DNA of 64,000 nt. Source: Lysinibacillus fusiformis (GTDB lineage Bacteria; Bacillota; Bacilli; Bacillales_A; Planococcaceae). This document shows positions 40,640 through 49,545 of the stretch, piece by piece. The notes below the pieces were generated by a model. The model saw only the letters and a program-made list of their open reading frames with translations, searched no databases and was not told the origin of the DNA. The translations under genes were made by a program, and so were the position numbers. How positions within the stretch are numbered: position 1 is the first letter of the stretch; the number at the start of each line of letters is the position of its first letter. Where the stretch lies: the NCBI RefSeq assembly GCF_007362955.1, contig NZ_CP041696.1, forward strand, positions 4,898,001 to 4,962,000. The letters are read 5' to 3'.

Positions 40640-41010
40640 ATAATAGTTTTATGTATGGAAAATATAATTTCGAATTTGTTGTTCAGCATTTTCACTTACT
40701 GGGCAATCAAATAGCTAGTGTTCCCTGTGTGACCTCCCCAAAGACTTGATTTTAATGTAGGGAAGGTTCTGAGATTGTCCTTGAAAAACACCTTTCAAAG
40801 CTTTCACACATCAGGGACGTAGTGTCAAGGCGTGCATTCAACCAATAAATGGATATGATTGTCTTCAGTCTCCATTTCAACAATATTTATTTCGGGCTCT
40901 CTTGCGATTTATGCATAACATTTTGCAAATTTTAATCTATTCCCCTCATGAAATTTCTTTTCTATATAACGCACTACACAATATGTTCTTGAATTGTTTA
41001 TTCATAACCT
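40640..41010 (-). pseudogene. tnpA: IS200/IS605-type transposase TnpA remnant
   Basis: The minus strand holds, in order, IEKKFHEGNRLKFAKCYA, then PEINIVEMETEDNHIHLLVE with CTP, an out-of-place stop, HYVPDV, and in another frame LRTFPTLKSSLWGGHTGNTS-YLIAQ. HIH is the HUH metal pair of the Y1 transposase and LWGGH-x-W/N-x-SY is its next motif. Several stops and shifts make it dead. The catalytic tyrosine region is not seen. Confidence 0.65.
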
Positions 41011-41330
41011 CTTCCATGGAGAGCTCCAGTTATTCAAATAAATACAAACATATGTTCTTTTTTATTATAACAAGACTTTATATATTTGTCTATATATCAA
41101 CCTTTTTGAGAATTCATATGTGTATTTAAAAAACCAAAGGGGGACGCCGAATTATGATTTATTTACAGCCCCTTTCATATATGATTTTATCTAATACTTA
41201 CTTCAATAATCAATTAGTTTCCATTTTCACCATGTTCTTTTGTTAGTACTGTTATCCAAAAAATAGTACTTTGAACTTCACAGCTCAGGTGTGCTGAAAT
41301 GTTATACAATAATTAGAAGGAGGTTTTGTG

Positions 41331-41765
41331 ATGATTAAACAAGCGAGTAAAGAAGATGCACAGACGGCAGCACAATTAGCACTATTACTTTGGCCAAACC
41401 ATACATTAACGGAATTTATTGAAGGTATGACGTTACATACTACCAGTGAAAACACGGCAATCTTTCTAGCCTATCAAGGTTTAGAAGCAGTCGGTTTTGC
41501 ACAATGTCAACTGCGAACGGATTATGTGGAAGGGACAAATTCCAATCCTGTCGGTTATTTAGAGGGACTATTTGTGAAGGAGGACTATCGGAGATATGGT
41601 TTAGCCAAGCAACTTGTCACAACATGCGAGCAATGGGCCAAAATGAAAGGTTGTATCGAATTTGCGAGTGACTGCGAACTGCAAAATTTAGAAAGCCTGA
41701 CAGTTCATCAAAAACTGGGTTTCATAGAAGCCAATCGCATCATCTGCTTTATAAAATCATTATAA
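41331..41765 (+). CDS. GNAT acetyltransferase of the AAC(6')-like aminoglycoside type
   Basis: A 144-residue GNAT that strongly resembles aminoglycoside 6'-N-acetyltransferases of the type YVEGT-x-SNPVGYLEG: RTDYVEGTNSNPVGYLEGLF, VKEDYRRYGLAKQLVTTCEQ, GCIEFASDCELQNLESLTVH and LGFIEANRIICFIKSL. Members acetylate the 6'-amino group of kanamycin-type drugs, but many chromosomal ones have other substrates. Start is ATG 41331 with GGAGG seven bases upstream; a GTG just before is less likely. Single gene. Confidence 0.85.
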   Translation: MIKQASKEDAQTAAQLALLLWPNHTLTEFIEGMTLHTTSENTAIFLAYQGLEAVGFAQCQLRTDYVEGTNSNPVGYLEGLFVKEDYRRYGLAKQLVTTCEQWAKMKGCIEFASDCELQNLESLTVHQKLGFIEANRIICFIKSL

Positions 41766-41794
41766 TCACCTGGAAAAACCAGTTACGGCCTAAG

Positions 41795-42013
41795 AAGTTT
41801 AAACTATGTACCTTTTGAAAGCTTGCCCTTAGTATTATGTCAATTACGCTATGAATTGAAACCATTCAGTACCTCACAAACCGCTACGCAGATATTGATG
41901 ATGTCATCGTGAATAATCTTGGCGGTATGATGGGTTATATCTTATTTTTACTCTCCCAAAAATGCTTTATAGCAATCGATTGGTGGAGAAAGATGATTGG
42001 GGTCAATAACTAA
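41795..42013 (+). pseudogene. VanZ family remnant with frameshift
   Basis: RSLNYVPFESLPLVLCQLRY is followed, one frame over, by RYADIDDVIVNNLGGMMGYI and LFLLSQKCFIAIDWWRKMIG ending at TAA 42011-42013. NxVPFES and DIDDV-x-x-NxLGGMxGY are VanZ-family motifs. No start with a ribosome site, and the two parts are in different frames. VanZ proteins in general are membrane proteins tied to glycopeptide (teicoplanin) resistance. Confidence 0.55.
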
Positions 42014-42157
42014 AAATCCTGGTTATACTCCTACTCCATTTCTAAGGGATAATCTAAATTACTATTATGAAAACTTTTTTAATATCGTTTCGTAGTTAAC
42101 TCATTTACAAAAACATTTAAATTCCAGAAACAAGATTGGTATTCGGTTAAAAGAAAA

Positions 42158-42199
42158 CAATCACAAGTGTTTAGTAGAAAGTACTAAATACTGTGATTG
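42158..42199 (-). terminator. hairpin, terminator-like
   Basis: CAATCACA-GTGTTTAGTA/TACTAAATAC-TGTGATTG long stem; TTTTCTTTT follows on the minus strand. No gene just upstream on that strand; it lies between the VanZ remnant and the gene at 42358. Confidence 0.5.
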
Positions 42200-42357
42200 C
42201 TCTCTAATATCCGATTAGGTTTATTGTTTAAAGTGAATTTAGGTAAAACGTAAATAACACGACACCTTTTTCTATGTCCAGCAATGATTATAGGGCATAA
42301 AGTGATATGCACTATGTCAAAGACAGATTTCTCTAACTTTCGACAAAAATTTTACGT

Positions 42358-42549
42358 TTAATTTAAATATGTATTGTTAGTTATGTTTCGTTCGCGCTCA
42401 TCTATCACTAGGTGGATAATAAATGCGAGCTGTTGCTCAATTCGCATATTGTTAAGATGAAAGATATCAGCTATTGCATTTTTTTGACTATCTGCCAATT
42501 CCACTTTTTCGAGCAACATCATTATTTCTTCTTTCGAAAGCCCAAACAT
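42358..42549 (-). CDS. small helical hypothetical protein
   Basis: A 63-residue soluble protein: MFGLSKEEIMMLLEKVELAD, SQKNAIADIFHLNNMRIEQQ and LAFIIHLVIDERERNITNN, two or three amphipathic helices. The start is ATG 42549, with GGAGGTGG about ten bases upstream; the frame could extend ten codons further but that ATG has no ribosome site. Unknown function. Confidence 0.5.
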   Translation of the reverse strand: MFGLSKEEIMMLLEKVELADSQKNAIADIFHLNNMRIEQQLAFIIHLVIDERERNITNNTYLN

Positions 42550-43523
42550 ACCTTTTCCACCTCCGTTCCATTCATCCATTTTATTATTCCGAAATTATTA
42601 TCTAAAGAGCTAGAACATTACATACATACTACTATTAATGAATCATTTTTACTAATTATAGGATAAAACATAGAAAATAATCAATATAAAAACTAAATTT
42701 TCTAACAATATTTTCTTCCGTGACAAGTAATCATTATTATTACAGTCATAATTTCCCCGCTTACTAAAACCTTTTTCTAGAATAACAAGGTTTTTTATAG
42801 GAATAATTTTATTACGAGTGCTGATAATTACCACTCTTTCACGATCACCGAAAAAATAGTAAGTCTTTATATGTCGAAAATTAATTTTTTTCGTCAACGC
42901 TTTGCATAAAATTGCAAATGGAACCGCTCACATTTAAATTTACTGTTACAATTAAATTTTTTTCATCTCCTTTCATGCAATTATAAAAAAGTGTGATAAC
43001 GTAGGTTGGGAATGCCTCCATTTAATACTAGCTTAGTTAATGATTTAGTAAAAGCTATCGACGAAGAATACTAGATAATTTGTTTTGATGAACGATTAAC
43101 CACATGTTCCGCAATTTACAGAACCATTGCCTACAGATGTTATAAATTGTGTACTTGCGACATTCAAGGATGAGCAGGAACAATTGACTGCTATCATCGA
43201 GTAACCCGCAATACGCTTAATCCATTTCTTGGGATATTATTTCAGCATATTGCAGCAGATGAACAAGTTTTATTTTTCATAAAACCATGCATCTTGAAAT
43301 TCTAATTATACGCATACATTTAGATAAGCGCCTATGATACACTTTTTTAAATCGACAGTTAGGCCAATTACTATTACCCGTTGCTAAAAAAATTCAAACC
43401 TTTTTAGAAAAGTATTAATTCACATATTTCATTTTCCAATTTTTCAATATCCAACTTCCCCACATAAGGGCATAAAAGAAAAAAGTAATTTCAAAAAATG
43501 AAACTACTCGTTTTAGTCGTGTA
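42550..43523. other. gene-poor stretch with decayed coding traces
   Basis: No intact supported gene. A minus-strand frame at 42652-42897 has only a TTG start and no ribosome site. On the plus strand fragments PQFTEPLPTDVINCVLATFK with DEQEQLTAIIE (about 43110-43205), HIAADEQVLFFIKPC (about 43250-43295) and RQLGQLLLPVAKKIQTFLEK (about 43357-43420) look like one broken gene, of unknown family. Confidence 0.4.
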
Positions 43524-45182
43524 TTAGGCTTTCTTAACATCTTTGCTGTGGAGTATTGTATATATTTCCTGTAATACTTCAGCAGATATTTGTAATTCCT
43601 TATTCAATTCCTGTACATCGATTGTTTTTGAACTACTAAGCATATTCACAATGTGTTGTATTTTTTCGTCAGAAGAAGTTGGTTTAGAATCTCGATTGAC
43701 AATTTTTGAGGAGGTATCTCCTTGCCATGTTGCATCATTCGCATAGCCTCGAACATATAGTTGACTCTTATCTTGAACAATTGCTGCCGTCTTTACATCA
43801 GCAAGATTTGTGTTTACGATCTCAAGCAGTGACTGATTAGTCATTGCTAAAAATATTCGCTCAGTTACTTGGACCACACAATTCTCAATACGCCCCATTG
43901 ATTTATCAGACCAAATGATGGCATAAGGGCTCTGACTAGCATAGATAAAATTACTATTGATAATTTCAAAAATTGCATCGATACAGGTGATACCATTGCC
44001 AACTATATGGGACAATGTACTATTTTCTACAAATAATCGTGCATTATTTATATAAAGGTGATGGCTGTCTACCTCCCGAATGGTCGTATTTTTCAGCGTA
44101 ATTTTCGCATGTTCATTTCCATAAATACCACCTGCCTGACCTGTCTCAATAATGGACTGATTCAACTGGAGCCCACTGGCATCCACAATAATATGAAATT
44201 GTGTATGTTGCTGTATCTTACATTCAGACATAGTTACATCAGCCTCATTAAAAATAGTAACTCCTGAAGTGGCGCCATTTCTGACATAACATTTTTGAAT
44301 CTCGGCTTTACTGTTTTCTATAAAAATTTGCGGCTTGTTATGTTCACTTAACTGACAGTCATAGATAATCGCCTTCGAGTGCTCCCCCACGTAAATACCG
44401 TTTCCTTGCCCCTCGGCAAAAATAGAATCTGAGACCTTTAGCTCACTTTCATGTACCACCATATTTGTGCCAACATGTTGTTTGACTTCACAAAGCTCCA
44501 TCATCATTTTAGAATGATCAAATAGTTGAATACCCAAATCCTGCCCTTGATGAATTAGCGTATTCTTCATCGATATCGTACTTGAGGCTGCAACAATTTG
44601 CGTTTTCTGGTGGCCATGAACCTCACAATTTGCTATATCTATTTTCACATTACCTATAGCAAAGAGTGCATTCATTTGACCCTCTAACAACATGCAATTT
44701 GTCAATACAAGGTCACTGTTTTGTGCTATGATTTGGGCTTTTGTATGATGCTGAATCGTTGAATCAATAAGCATAACACTCGAACCGTTATCGATTCGCA
44801 ATCCATATTGATTTAACGAGCTCGCTATCAAATCAACATTTTTCATCGTCAAACTACCATAGTTAACGGAAACTTGTGTCCTTACCATTTGTTGCTCTAT
44901 CACACAATTTTCTAACTGTAAATCTCCTTTAATATATATTCCCTGCCCCTGACTAAAACGGAGATTTCGCATTTCCACATGCGTATGGTAACGAATAAAC
45001 ACGCCGCCTTTAATTGTGACATCCCCCACTCCATAGAGGATCAGTCTTTTAGGAATATCGATGCTTTCTTCGTAAACACCATCTCTAATTTCTATAAAAT
45101 CCCCAGCCTCAGCATCTTGAATTGCTTGTCCAATACTCTGATAACGGTGCATAATGTTCTTCTTTACAACAAGTGTTGCCAT
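43524..45182 (-). CDS. large right-handed parallel beta-helix protein
   Basis: A 552-residue cytoplasmic-looking protein (no signal peptide) that is almost all beta-helix: about 18 rungs from residue 40 to 480. The middle rungs alternate strictly between 22 and 23 residues, and every second one starts with a G-x-G-I-Y/G-I-Q type turn (GIYVGEHSKAIIYDCQLSEH, GIYGNEHAKITLKNTTIREV), the others with Q-I (PQIFIENSKAEIQKCYVRN). The N-terminus (SIGQAIQDAEAGDFIEIRDG, VYEESIDIPKRLILYGVGDV) is the standard capping start of the pectate-lyase superfamily. The last 60 residues form a separate helical region (KTIDVQELNKELQISAEVLQ). GGAGGAG precedes the ATG. Substrate or partner unknown. Confidence 0.8.
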   Translation of the reverse strand: MATLVVKKNIMHRYQSIGQAIQDAEAGDFIEIRDGVYEESIDIPKRLILYGVGDVTIKGGVFIRYHTHVEMRNLRFSQGQGIYIKGDLQLENCVIEQQMVRTQVSVNYGSLTMKNVDLIASSLNQYGLRIDNGSSVMLIDSTIQHHTKAQIIAQNSDLVLTNCMLLEGQMNALFAIGNVKIDIANCEVHGHQKTQIVAASSTISMKNTLIHQGQDLGIQLFDHSKMMMELCEVKQHVGTNMVVHESELKVSDSIFAEGQGNGIYVGEHSKAIIYDCQLSEHNKPQIFIENSKAEIQKCYVRNGATSGVTIFNEADVTMSECKIQQHTQFHIIVDASGLQLNQSIIETGQAGGIYGNEHAKITLKNTTIREVDSHHLYINNARLFVENSTLSHIVGNGITCIDAIFEIINSNFIYASQSPYAIIWSDKSMGRIENCVVQVTERIFLAMTNQSLLEIVNTNLADVKTAAIVQDKSQLYVRGYANDATWQGDTSSKIVNRDSKPTSSDEKIQHIVNMLSSSKTIDVQELNKELQISAEVLQEIYTILHSKDVKKA

Positions 45183-45335
45183 CTACACGCTCCTCCTGTC
45201 TAAACAAAGATTCTTATTTTACAGCTAAATTATTTTTACTCGTTTTCATTCTATTTATATACCCAATGAACTTCCTGTTATTCAATTATGTACAAATAAT
45301 TTACAAATGGCTCAAAAGAACTGCTTCTGCATGAA

Positions 45336-45371
45336 AAAAAGAGCTAAGGCTCTAAACCTTGCTCTCTTTTT
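45336..45371 (-). terminator. terminator of the adenine deaminase gene
   Basis: AAAGAG-CTAAGG/CCTTG-CTCTTTT long stem, T tracts on both sides; 50 bases past the stop at 45422. Confidence 0.65.
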
Positions 45372-45421
45372 CATGTAAAATTTCCTATTAAATTGTGATA
45401 GGTCAACCCCGTACTTCATCG

Positions 45422-47167
45422 TTATGCTTCCACCGATATATGCTGGAATGTTGTCACGTTAAATAAGCCTGTGTCTGTTAATTTTAAGGTAGGAATGACA
45501 GGTAACGCGACAAACGAGAATGTCAGTAAGAAATGGAAATCTAAGTTTGGATTTAGCTCATGTAAGGCATTGTGTAAATTCGCTAATTGCGCTTTAGCCT
45601 CATCCGCTGGTGCATTCGTCATTAAGCCACCTATTGTCAAAGGCATCTCAGCTATGATTGCACCATTTACTACTATGACAAAACCACCTTGGATTTCTTG
45701 AATCCGCGAGAGGGCTATTAGCATATCTGCATCATTTGTACCGACTACTAATGCATTATGAGAATCATGCGCAACGGTTGTCGCAACTGCACCTTTTTGC
45801 AAGCCGAAGCCTTTGACAATGCCAAGACCAATCGTATGCAGATTGTGGTGGCGTTCAATAACGGCAAGCTTCAATAGATCTTGATCCACTGATGGTTCAA
45901 ATACGCCATCTTTAACAGGGACATCTACGACTAAATGATTTGTAATAAGCTGATTCGGCACGATTTCCATCACATTAGCCTTCGTCCCTTTATTAAATGG
46001 TATCGATAGCATCTCTTCCGTCACAGTTGGTAAATGAACAGATTGCTGAATATGCGCAGGTACATCCGTTTTTGTGCGAGCTGTTAGCATGACGCCATTT
46101 TCAGCAACCTTGACACCATTTTTCCAAACTACTTTCGCACGCATTTCCTTGATATTTTCCACTAATACAAAATCTGCTTTATACCCCGGTGCTAATGCAC
46201 CACGATCATACAAACGATAGCACTCGGCTGCATTAACGGTTGCAAGCTGAATAGCCTGTAATGGCTCCATGCCTGCTTCAATAGCCATGGCCACATCAAA
46301 ATTGATGCTACCTTCATCTAACAATTCATCCACGTATTTATCATCCGTACAAAAACCGAAGCGACGAGCATTTGCTGCATTGACAGCTGGCAATAGATCG
46401 CGTAAATTTTTTGCGGCAGAACCTTCACGAATTAAAACGTACATCCCTTGCTCTACACGGTCTTTCGCTTCCTCTGCCGTTACACATTCATGATCGGTAT
46501 GAATACCAGCAGCACGGTAGCCTGTAATTTGTGACCCTTTTAAACCTGCACAATGTCCATCTACAACAAGATTTGCTTGCTGTGCAAGCATGATTTTTTC
46601 AAGCATGTTTGTTTCACCAGTCAAGACAGCTGGAAAATCCATAACCTCCGCCAATCCACGTACATCTTCATGGGATAAAAATGGCGCTAAATCCTGCGCT
46701 TTTAATGTAGCACCTGCATTTTCAAAACTAGTACCGGGCACACTCGAAGGCAGCATGACAAAAATATCCATGTCGGCATTTTTAGCGTCGTCTAGCATAA
46801 ACTGAATGCCATCCGTGCCAGCCACGTTAGCGATTTCATGGGGGTCTGTGATGACTGTAGTTACCCCATGCGGTACGAGCACACGACTAAATTCAGCAGG
46901 TGTTAGCATAGACGATTCAATATGTATATGACCATCAATAAGCCCAGGCACAACATACTGTCCTGCTGCATCCTCTTCAGAAGTTGCTTTAAATTGATTG
47001 TGTGTATCCAGTGCAACGATCTGTCCATTGTTTACCACGATATCTGCCTTTTTCCATGTCAATGTAAACACATCCGCAACCATGGCATTACGCAAAATAA
47101 AATCTGCTTCTACCTTTCCTTGAGACGTCAATATGTTTTGTGCAAGCTGTTGAAGTTTTGTTGGCAT
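45422..47167 (-). CDS. ade: adenine deaminase
   Basis: A 581-residue adenine deaminase of the Ade/YerA amidohydrolase family: adenine to hypoxanthine plus ammonia in purine salvage. Metal-site motifs are GLIDGHIHIESSMLTPAEFS, TVITDPHEIANVAGTDGIQF, VDGHCAGLKGSQITGYRAAG and HTDHECVTAEEA; the C-terminal cap has HDSHNALVVGTNDADML. Length is that of the B. subtilis enzyme. Start is ATG 47167, with GAGGGAG about eight bases upstream; the frame extends 20 codons further unsupported. Fits with the nucleoside transporter at 17 kb. No purine riboswitch was seen upstream. Confidence 0.95.
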   Translation of the reverse strand: MPTKLQQLAQNILTSQGKVEADFILRNAMVADVFTLTWKKADIVVNNGQIVALDTHNQFKATSEEDAAGQYVVPGLIDGHIHIESSMLTPAEFSRVLVPHGVTTVITDPHEIANVAGTDGIQFMLDDAKNADMDIFVMLPSSVPGTSFENAGATLKAQDLAPFLSHEDVRGLAEVMDFPAVLTGETNMLEKIMLAQQANLVVDGHCAGLKGSQITGYRAAGIHTDHECVTAEEAKDRVEQGMYVLIREGSAAKNLRDLLPAVNAANARRFGFCTDDKYVDELLDEGSINFDVAMAIEAGMEPLQAIQLATVNAAECYRLYDRGALAPGYKADFVLVENIKEMRAKVVWKNGVKVAENGVMLTARTKTDVPAHIQQSVHLPTVTEEMLSIPFNKGTKANVMEIVPNQLITNHLVVDVPVKDGVFEPSVDQDLLKLAVIERHHNLHTIGLGIVKGFGLQKGAVATTVAHDSHNALVVGTNDADMLIALSRIQEIQGGFVIVVNGAIIAEMPLTIGGLMTNAPADEAKAQLANLHNALHELNPNLDFHFLLTFSFVALPVIPTLKLTDTGLFNVTTFQHISVEA

Positions 47168-47270
47168 TCTATGCACTCCCTCTTTTTCTTTATGAATTAT
47201 CATGCATGAATTACCGACTAGATTCAAGTAATGTAGTACTTTTTGTTTTTACTTATTTGTAATAAAAAAA

Positions 47271-47298
47271 CCGTAGACAAATTCGAGTTTGTCTACAG
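47271..47298 (-). terminator. terminator of the pyridoxamine oxidase-like gene
   Basis: CCGTAGACAAA/TTTGTCTACAG stem with a 6-base loop; TTTTTTTATT follows on the minus strand. Confidence 0.8.
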
Positions 47299-47336
47299 TT
47301 TGGAACGACCACATCTAAATCGGCGCTAAATATGGA

Positions 47337-47756
47337 TTATTCTGTTGTAAAACCTAATTCTTTCGGTGGTTCTCCTTTTTTGTTCATCAAGCGCATACGA
47401 ATGGGTTCAATTTTCAATGTCACCATTTCATCTTTGTTGCCAATGAAAATACCCGTAAAAAATTCTGCCAGTTTGTTTTTTAAACCTTCTTCATGAATTT
47501 CAGTCAATTTTCCTTCTATTTCAACAAAAGTATCACCAAAGCCTCCATTTTCATAGCCATATAAAATATGTGTATACGGATTCTTTTGTAACTCTTCTAT
47601 TTTCTCTGAATGTTTATTCGTCACTGTATACAATACAAATTCATCATTTTGGAATGTCATGTAACGTGAGTACGGTTTCCCATTCTCAACGGTTGCCATC
47701 GTTCCTATTTTTTCTCGATTTAATACTTCTAAAATTTCATCTCGTACAGAAGTCAT
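47337..47756 (-). CDS. pyridoxamine 5'-phosphate oxidase-like general stress protein
   Basis: A 139-residue flavin-binding split-barrel protein: LEVLNREKIGTMATVENGKP, YSRYMTFQNDEFVLYTVTNK, IEELQKNPYTHILYGYENGG and VTLKIEPIRMRLMNKKG. It resembles the YdaG/general stress protein 26 group of Bacillus, which bind FMN or F420 and respond to stress. GAGGATGGG lies before ATG 47756. Single gene with its own terminator. Confidence 0.85.
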   Translation of the reverse strand: MTSVRDEILEVLNREKIGTMATVENGKPYSRYMTFQNDEFVLYTVTNKHSEKIEELQKNPYTHILYGYENGGFGDTFVEIEGKLTEIHEEGLKNKLAEFFTGIFIGNKDEMVTLKIEPIRMRLMNKKGEPPKELGFTTE

Positions 47757-47921
47757 TTCATCCCATCCTCTCTATTGACTCCCTATTATAATGCCCTTCC
47801 TGGCCTAAGCTAAAACACCTTTTTTTGAAAAATAAGAAATGATAGTCTTCGGTAATATGTGCAATCTCTTGTTATAATATTTTTTTGGACAACATGAATT
47901 TTCAGAATGAGGGTATTAAAT

Positions 47922-48548
47922 ATGAAGCAAGCATTTTTCACACGATGTCTATTCTTCTTTACAGGCATCTTGGTCTTATCTTTTGGTATAACCTTGACAA
48001 TAAAAGGACAACTTTTTGGCGTCGGCTCTTGGGATGTTTTACATATTGGACTAACTAAAACTTTCGGTTTATCTATTGGCACTTGGTCTATTTTAATTGG
48101 ACTAGCCATCCTAGCATTTGATATGCTGGTGACGAAGAAATGGCCGCTACCTGGTACATTTGTGGATATGTTTTTGGCAGGTATTTTTATTGATATTTTT
48201 AACTATTGGTTACCGGATATTGATGGATTTTGGATGCAGTTACTTGCCTACCTTACTGGCCTTGTGTTACTTGGCTGGGGTTGCGGGATGTACATGGTGG
48301 CAAATTTGGGCATTGGACCACGAGATACATTGATGCTTCTCTTCGTCCATAAGTTTAGCTGGAGTGTTACACGCGCTCGTACAACGATGGAAGTAACCGT
48401 CGCTGTACTTGGTTTCTTCCTGGGCGGTCCTGTTGGGGTTGGTACAGTTTTGATGGCATTCGGGCTTGGACCAATTGTCCAATATGCACTTGCCTACAAT
48501 GAGAAATTATTTATGAAATGGACGGGCGTAAAAAGTGCTGTTGTTTAG
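47922..48548 (+). CDS. YczE/YyaS/YitT family membrane protein
   Basis: A 208-residue integral membrane protein with six helices: FTRCLFFFTGILVLSFGITL, FGVGSWDVLHIGLTKTFGLS, LAGIFIDIFNYWLPDIDGFW and LGIGPRDTLMLLFVHKFSWS. The GxGSWDVxxxGL and GIGPRDTLM motifs are the two halves of the YczE family, in B. subtilis linked to surfactin production near the srf locus; no such cluster is here. Start is ATG 47922, eight bases after GAGGG. Function unknown. Confidence 0.85.
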   Translation: MKQAFFTRCLFFFTGILVLSFGITLTIKGQLFGVGSWDVLHIGLTKTFGLSIGTWSILIGLAILAFDMLVTKKWPLPGTFVDMFLAGIFIDIFNYWLPDIDGFWMQLLAYLTGLVLLGWGCGMYMVANLGIGPRDTLMLLFVHKFSWSVTRARTTMEVTVAVLGFFLGGPVGVGTVLMAFGLGPIVQYALAYNEKLFMKWTGVKSAVV

Positions 48549-48580
48549 GAAATGCTATATGTATTTTTGAGTATGTATGA

Positions 48581-48618
48581 AAAAGCTTGTGAAATCCTAA
48601 TGATCTCGCAAGCTTTTT
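48581..48618 (+). terminator. terminator of the YczE-type gene
   Basis: AAAAGCTTG/CAAGCTTTT stem with a loop of about 20 bases, then TTTG. Confidence 0.7.
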
Positions 48619-48698
48619 TTGTATATAAGAGCATGTCTTGAGGAATTTTATGCATTCACATTTGAGTTGGCACTTTTTTCTTATCGCTAATCATAAAA

Positions 48699-48730
48699 AC
48701 GTCATAAATCAAAAAATAGACTTATGACGT
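48699..48730 (-). terminator. terminator of the L25/Ctc gene
   Basis: AACGTCATAA/TTATGACGT stem, followed on the minus strand by TTTTTATG; 18 bases past the stop at 48748. Confidence 0.7.
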
Positions 48731-48747
48731 AGATGAATCAATCCTTG

Positions 48748-49380
48748 TTATTCTTTTGGTTCAGATGTATTTTGCCCTGTTGCTTCTATTGCTTCAGGAG
48801 TTCCATCTACCGTTTCTTCTTGTTGATTTTCAGCAGGTGGTGGTGTAATCGCCACTAATGTATAGTCGTCTTCATTTAAGATTTCAAATGAACATTTATG
48901 ACGAATATCAGCAACATAAAGTGAGGACCCAATTGCTACATCCGAAACATCCACTTCTATCGTTTCAGGTATTTCTGCTGGCTTCACTTTAATTCTTACC
49001 TCACGATTTGGTTGTAACAAGAAACCACCATCAGCGACTCCAATGGCGTCTCCAACTACTGTAATTGGGATATCGACTTCTAACTCTTCAGACATATTGA
49101 TTGATTTAAAGTCTACATGCTTTACAAATCCCTTTAAGGCACTACGTTGCATTTCGTTTAACACCGCATTTACCTTCATTCCTTCGACATCTAATTGAAA
49201 CACACTCTTACTGCCTATTTCTGCAAGCACTTTAGCAAATGCTCTGGCATCAAGTGATATCGAAGTGGACTCCATTTGATAACCGTAAACAACACCAGGA
49301 ATAGAACCATTATCTCTAAGCTGTGATAAGGATGATTGTCTTCCTTTATCACGTTTCTTAGCATGTAATATTGTACTCAT
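48748..49380 (-). CDS. ctc: 50S ribosomal protein L25/general stress protein Ctc
   Basis: A 210-residue protein of the long bL25 type, binding 5S rRNA in the large subunit and induced by stress in Bacillus (Ctc). N-terminal rRNA-binding domain about 1-95 (LRDNGSIPGVVYGYQMESTS, FQLDVEGMKVNAVLNEMQRS, FVKHVDFKSINMSEELEVDI), C-terminal beta domain about 95-185 (AEIPETIEVDVSDVAIGSSL, YVADI). The acidic tail (EETVDGTPEAIEATGQNTSE) is normal. GGGGAGAAAAAGTA precedes the ATG. Confidence 0.95.
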   Translation of the reverse strand: MSTILHAKKRDKGRQSSLSQLRDNGSIPGVVYGYQMESTSISLDARAFAKVLAEIGSKSVFQLDVEGMKVNAVLNEMQRSALKGFVKHVDFKSINMSEELEVDIPITVVGDAIGVADGGFLLQPNREVRIKVKPAEIPETIEVDVSDVAIGSSLYVADIRHKCSFEILNEDDYTLVAITPPPAENQQEETVDGTPEAIEATGQNTSEPKE

Positions 49381-49545
49381 TACTTTTTCTCCCCTATCAT
49401 GAAACTAGTCTCATAAAAGGTTTTGCCCGTTAGCCAGATTTTTATACCTATGGTGCATTCGAAAACACGACAATACATCCACAGAATCCATCATTAAAAG
49501 CCGATGACTAAAAGATGCCCTCGGCTGATATGGTTTGCTATGTCA

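Noticed and set aside
42652..42897. Minus-strand frame of 81 codons
   Set aside because: Starts at TTG without ribosome site; no family likeness; sits in decayed DNA. Could not be ruled out but not supported.
47168..47270. Purine riboswitch upstream of adenine deaminase
   Set aside because: The short upstream region lacks the conserved TATA...CCTAC core.
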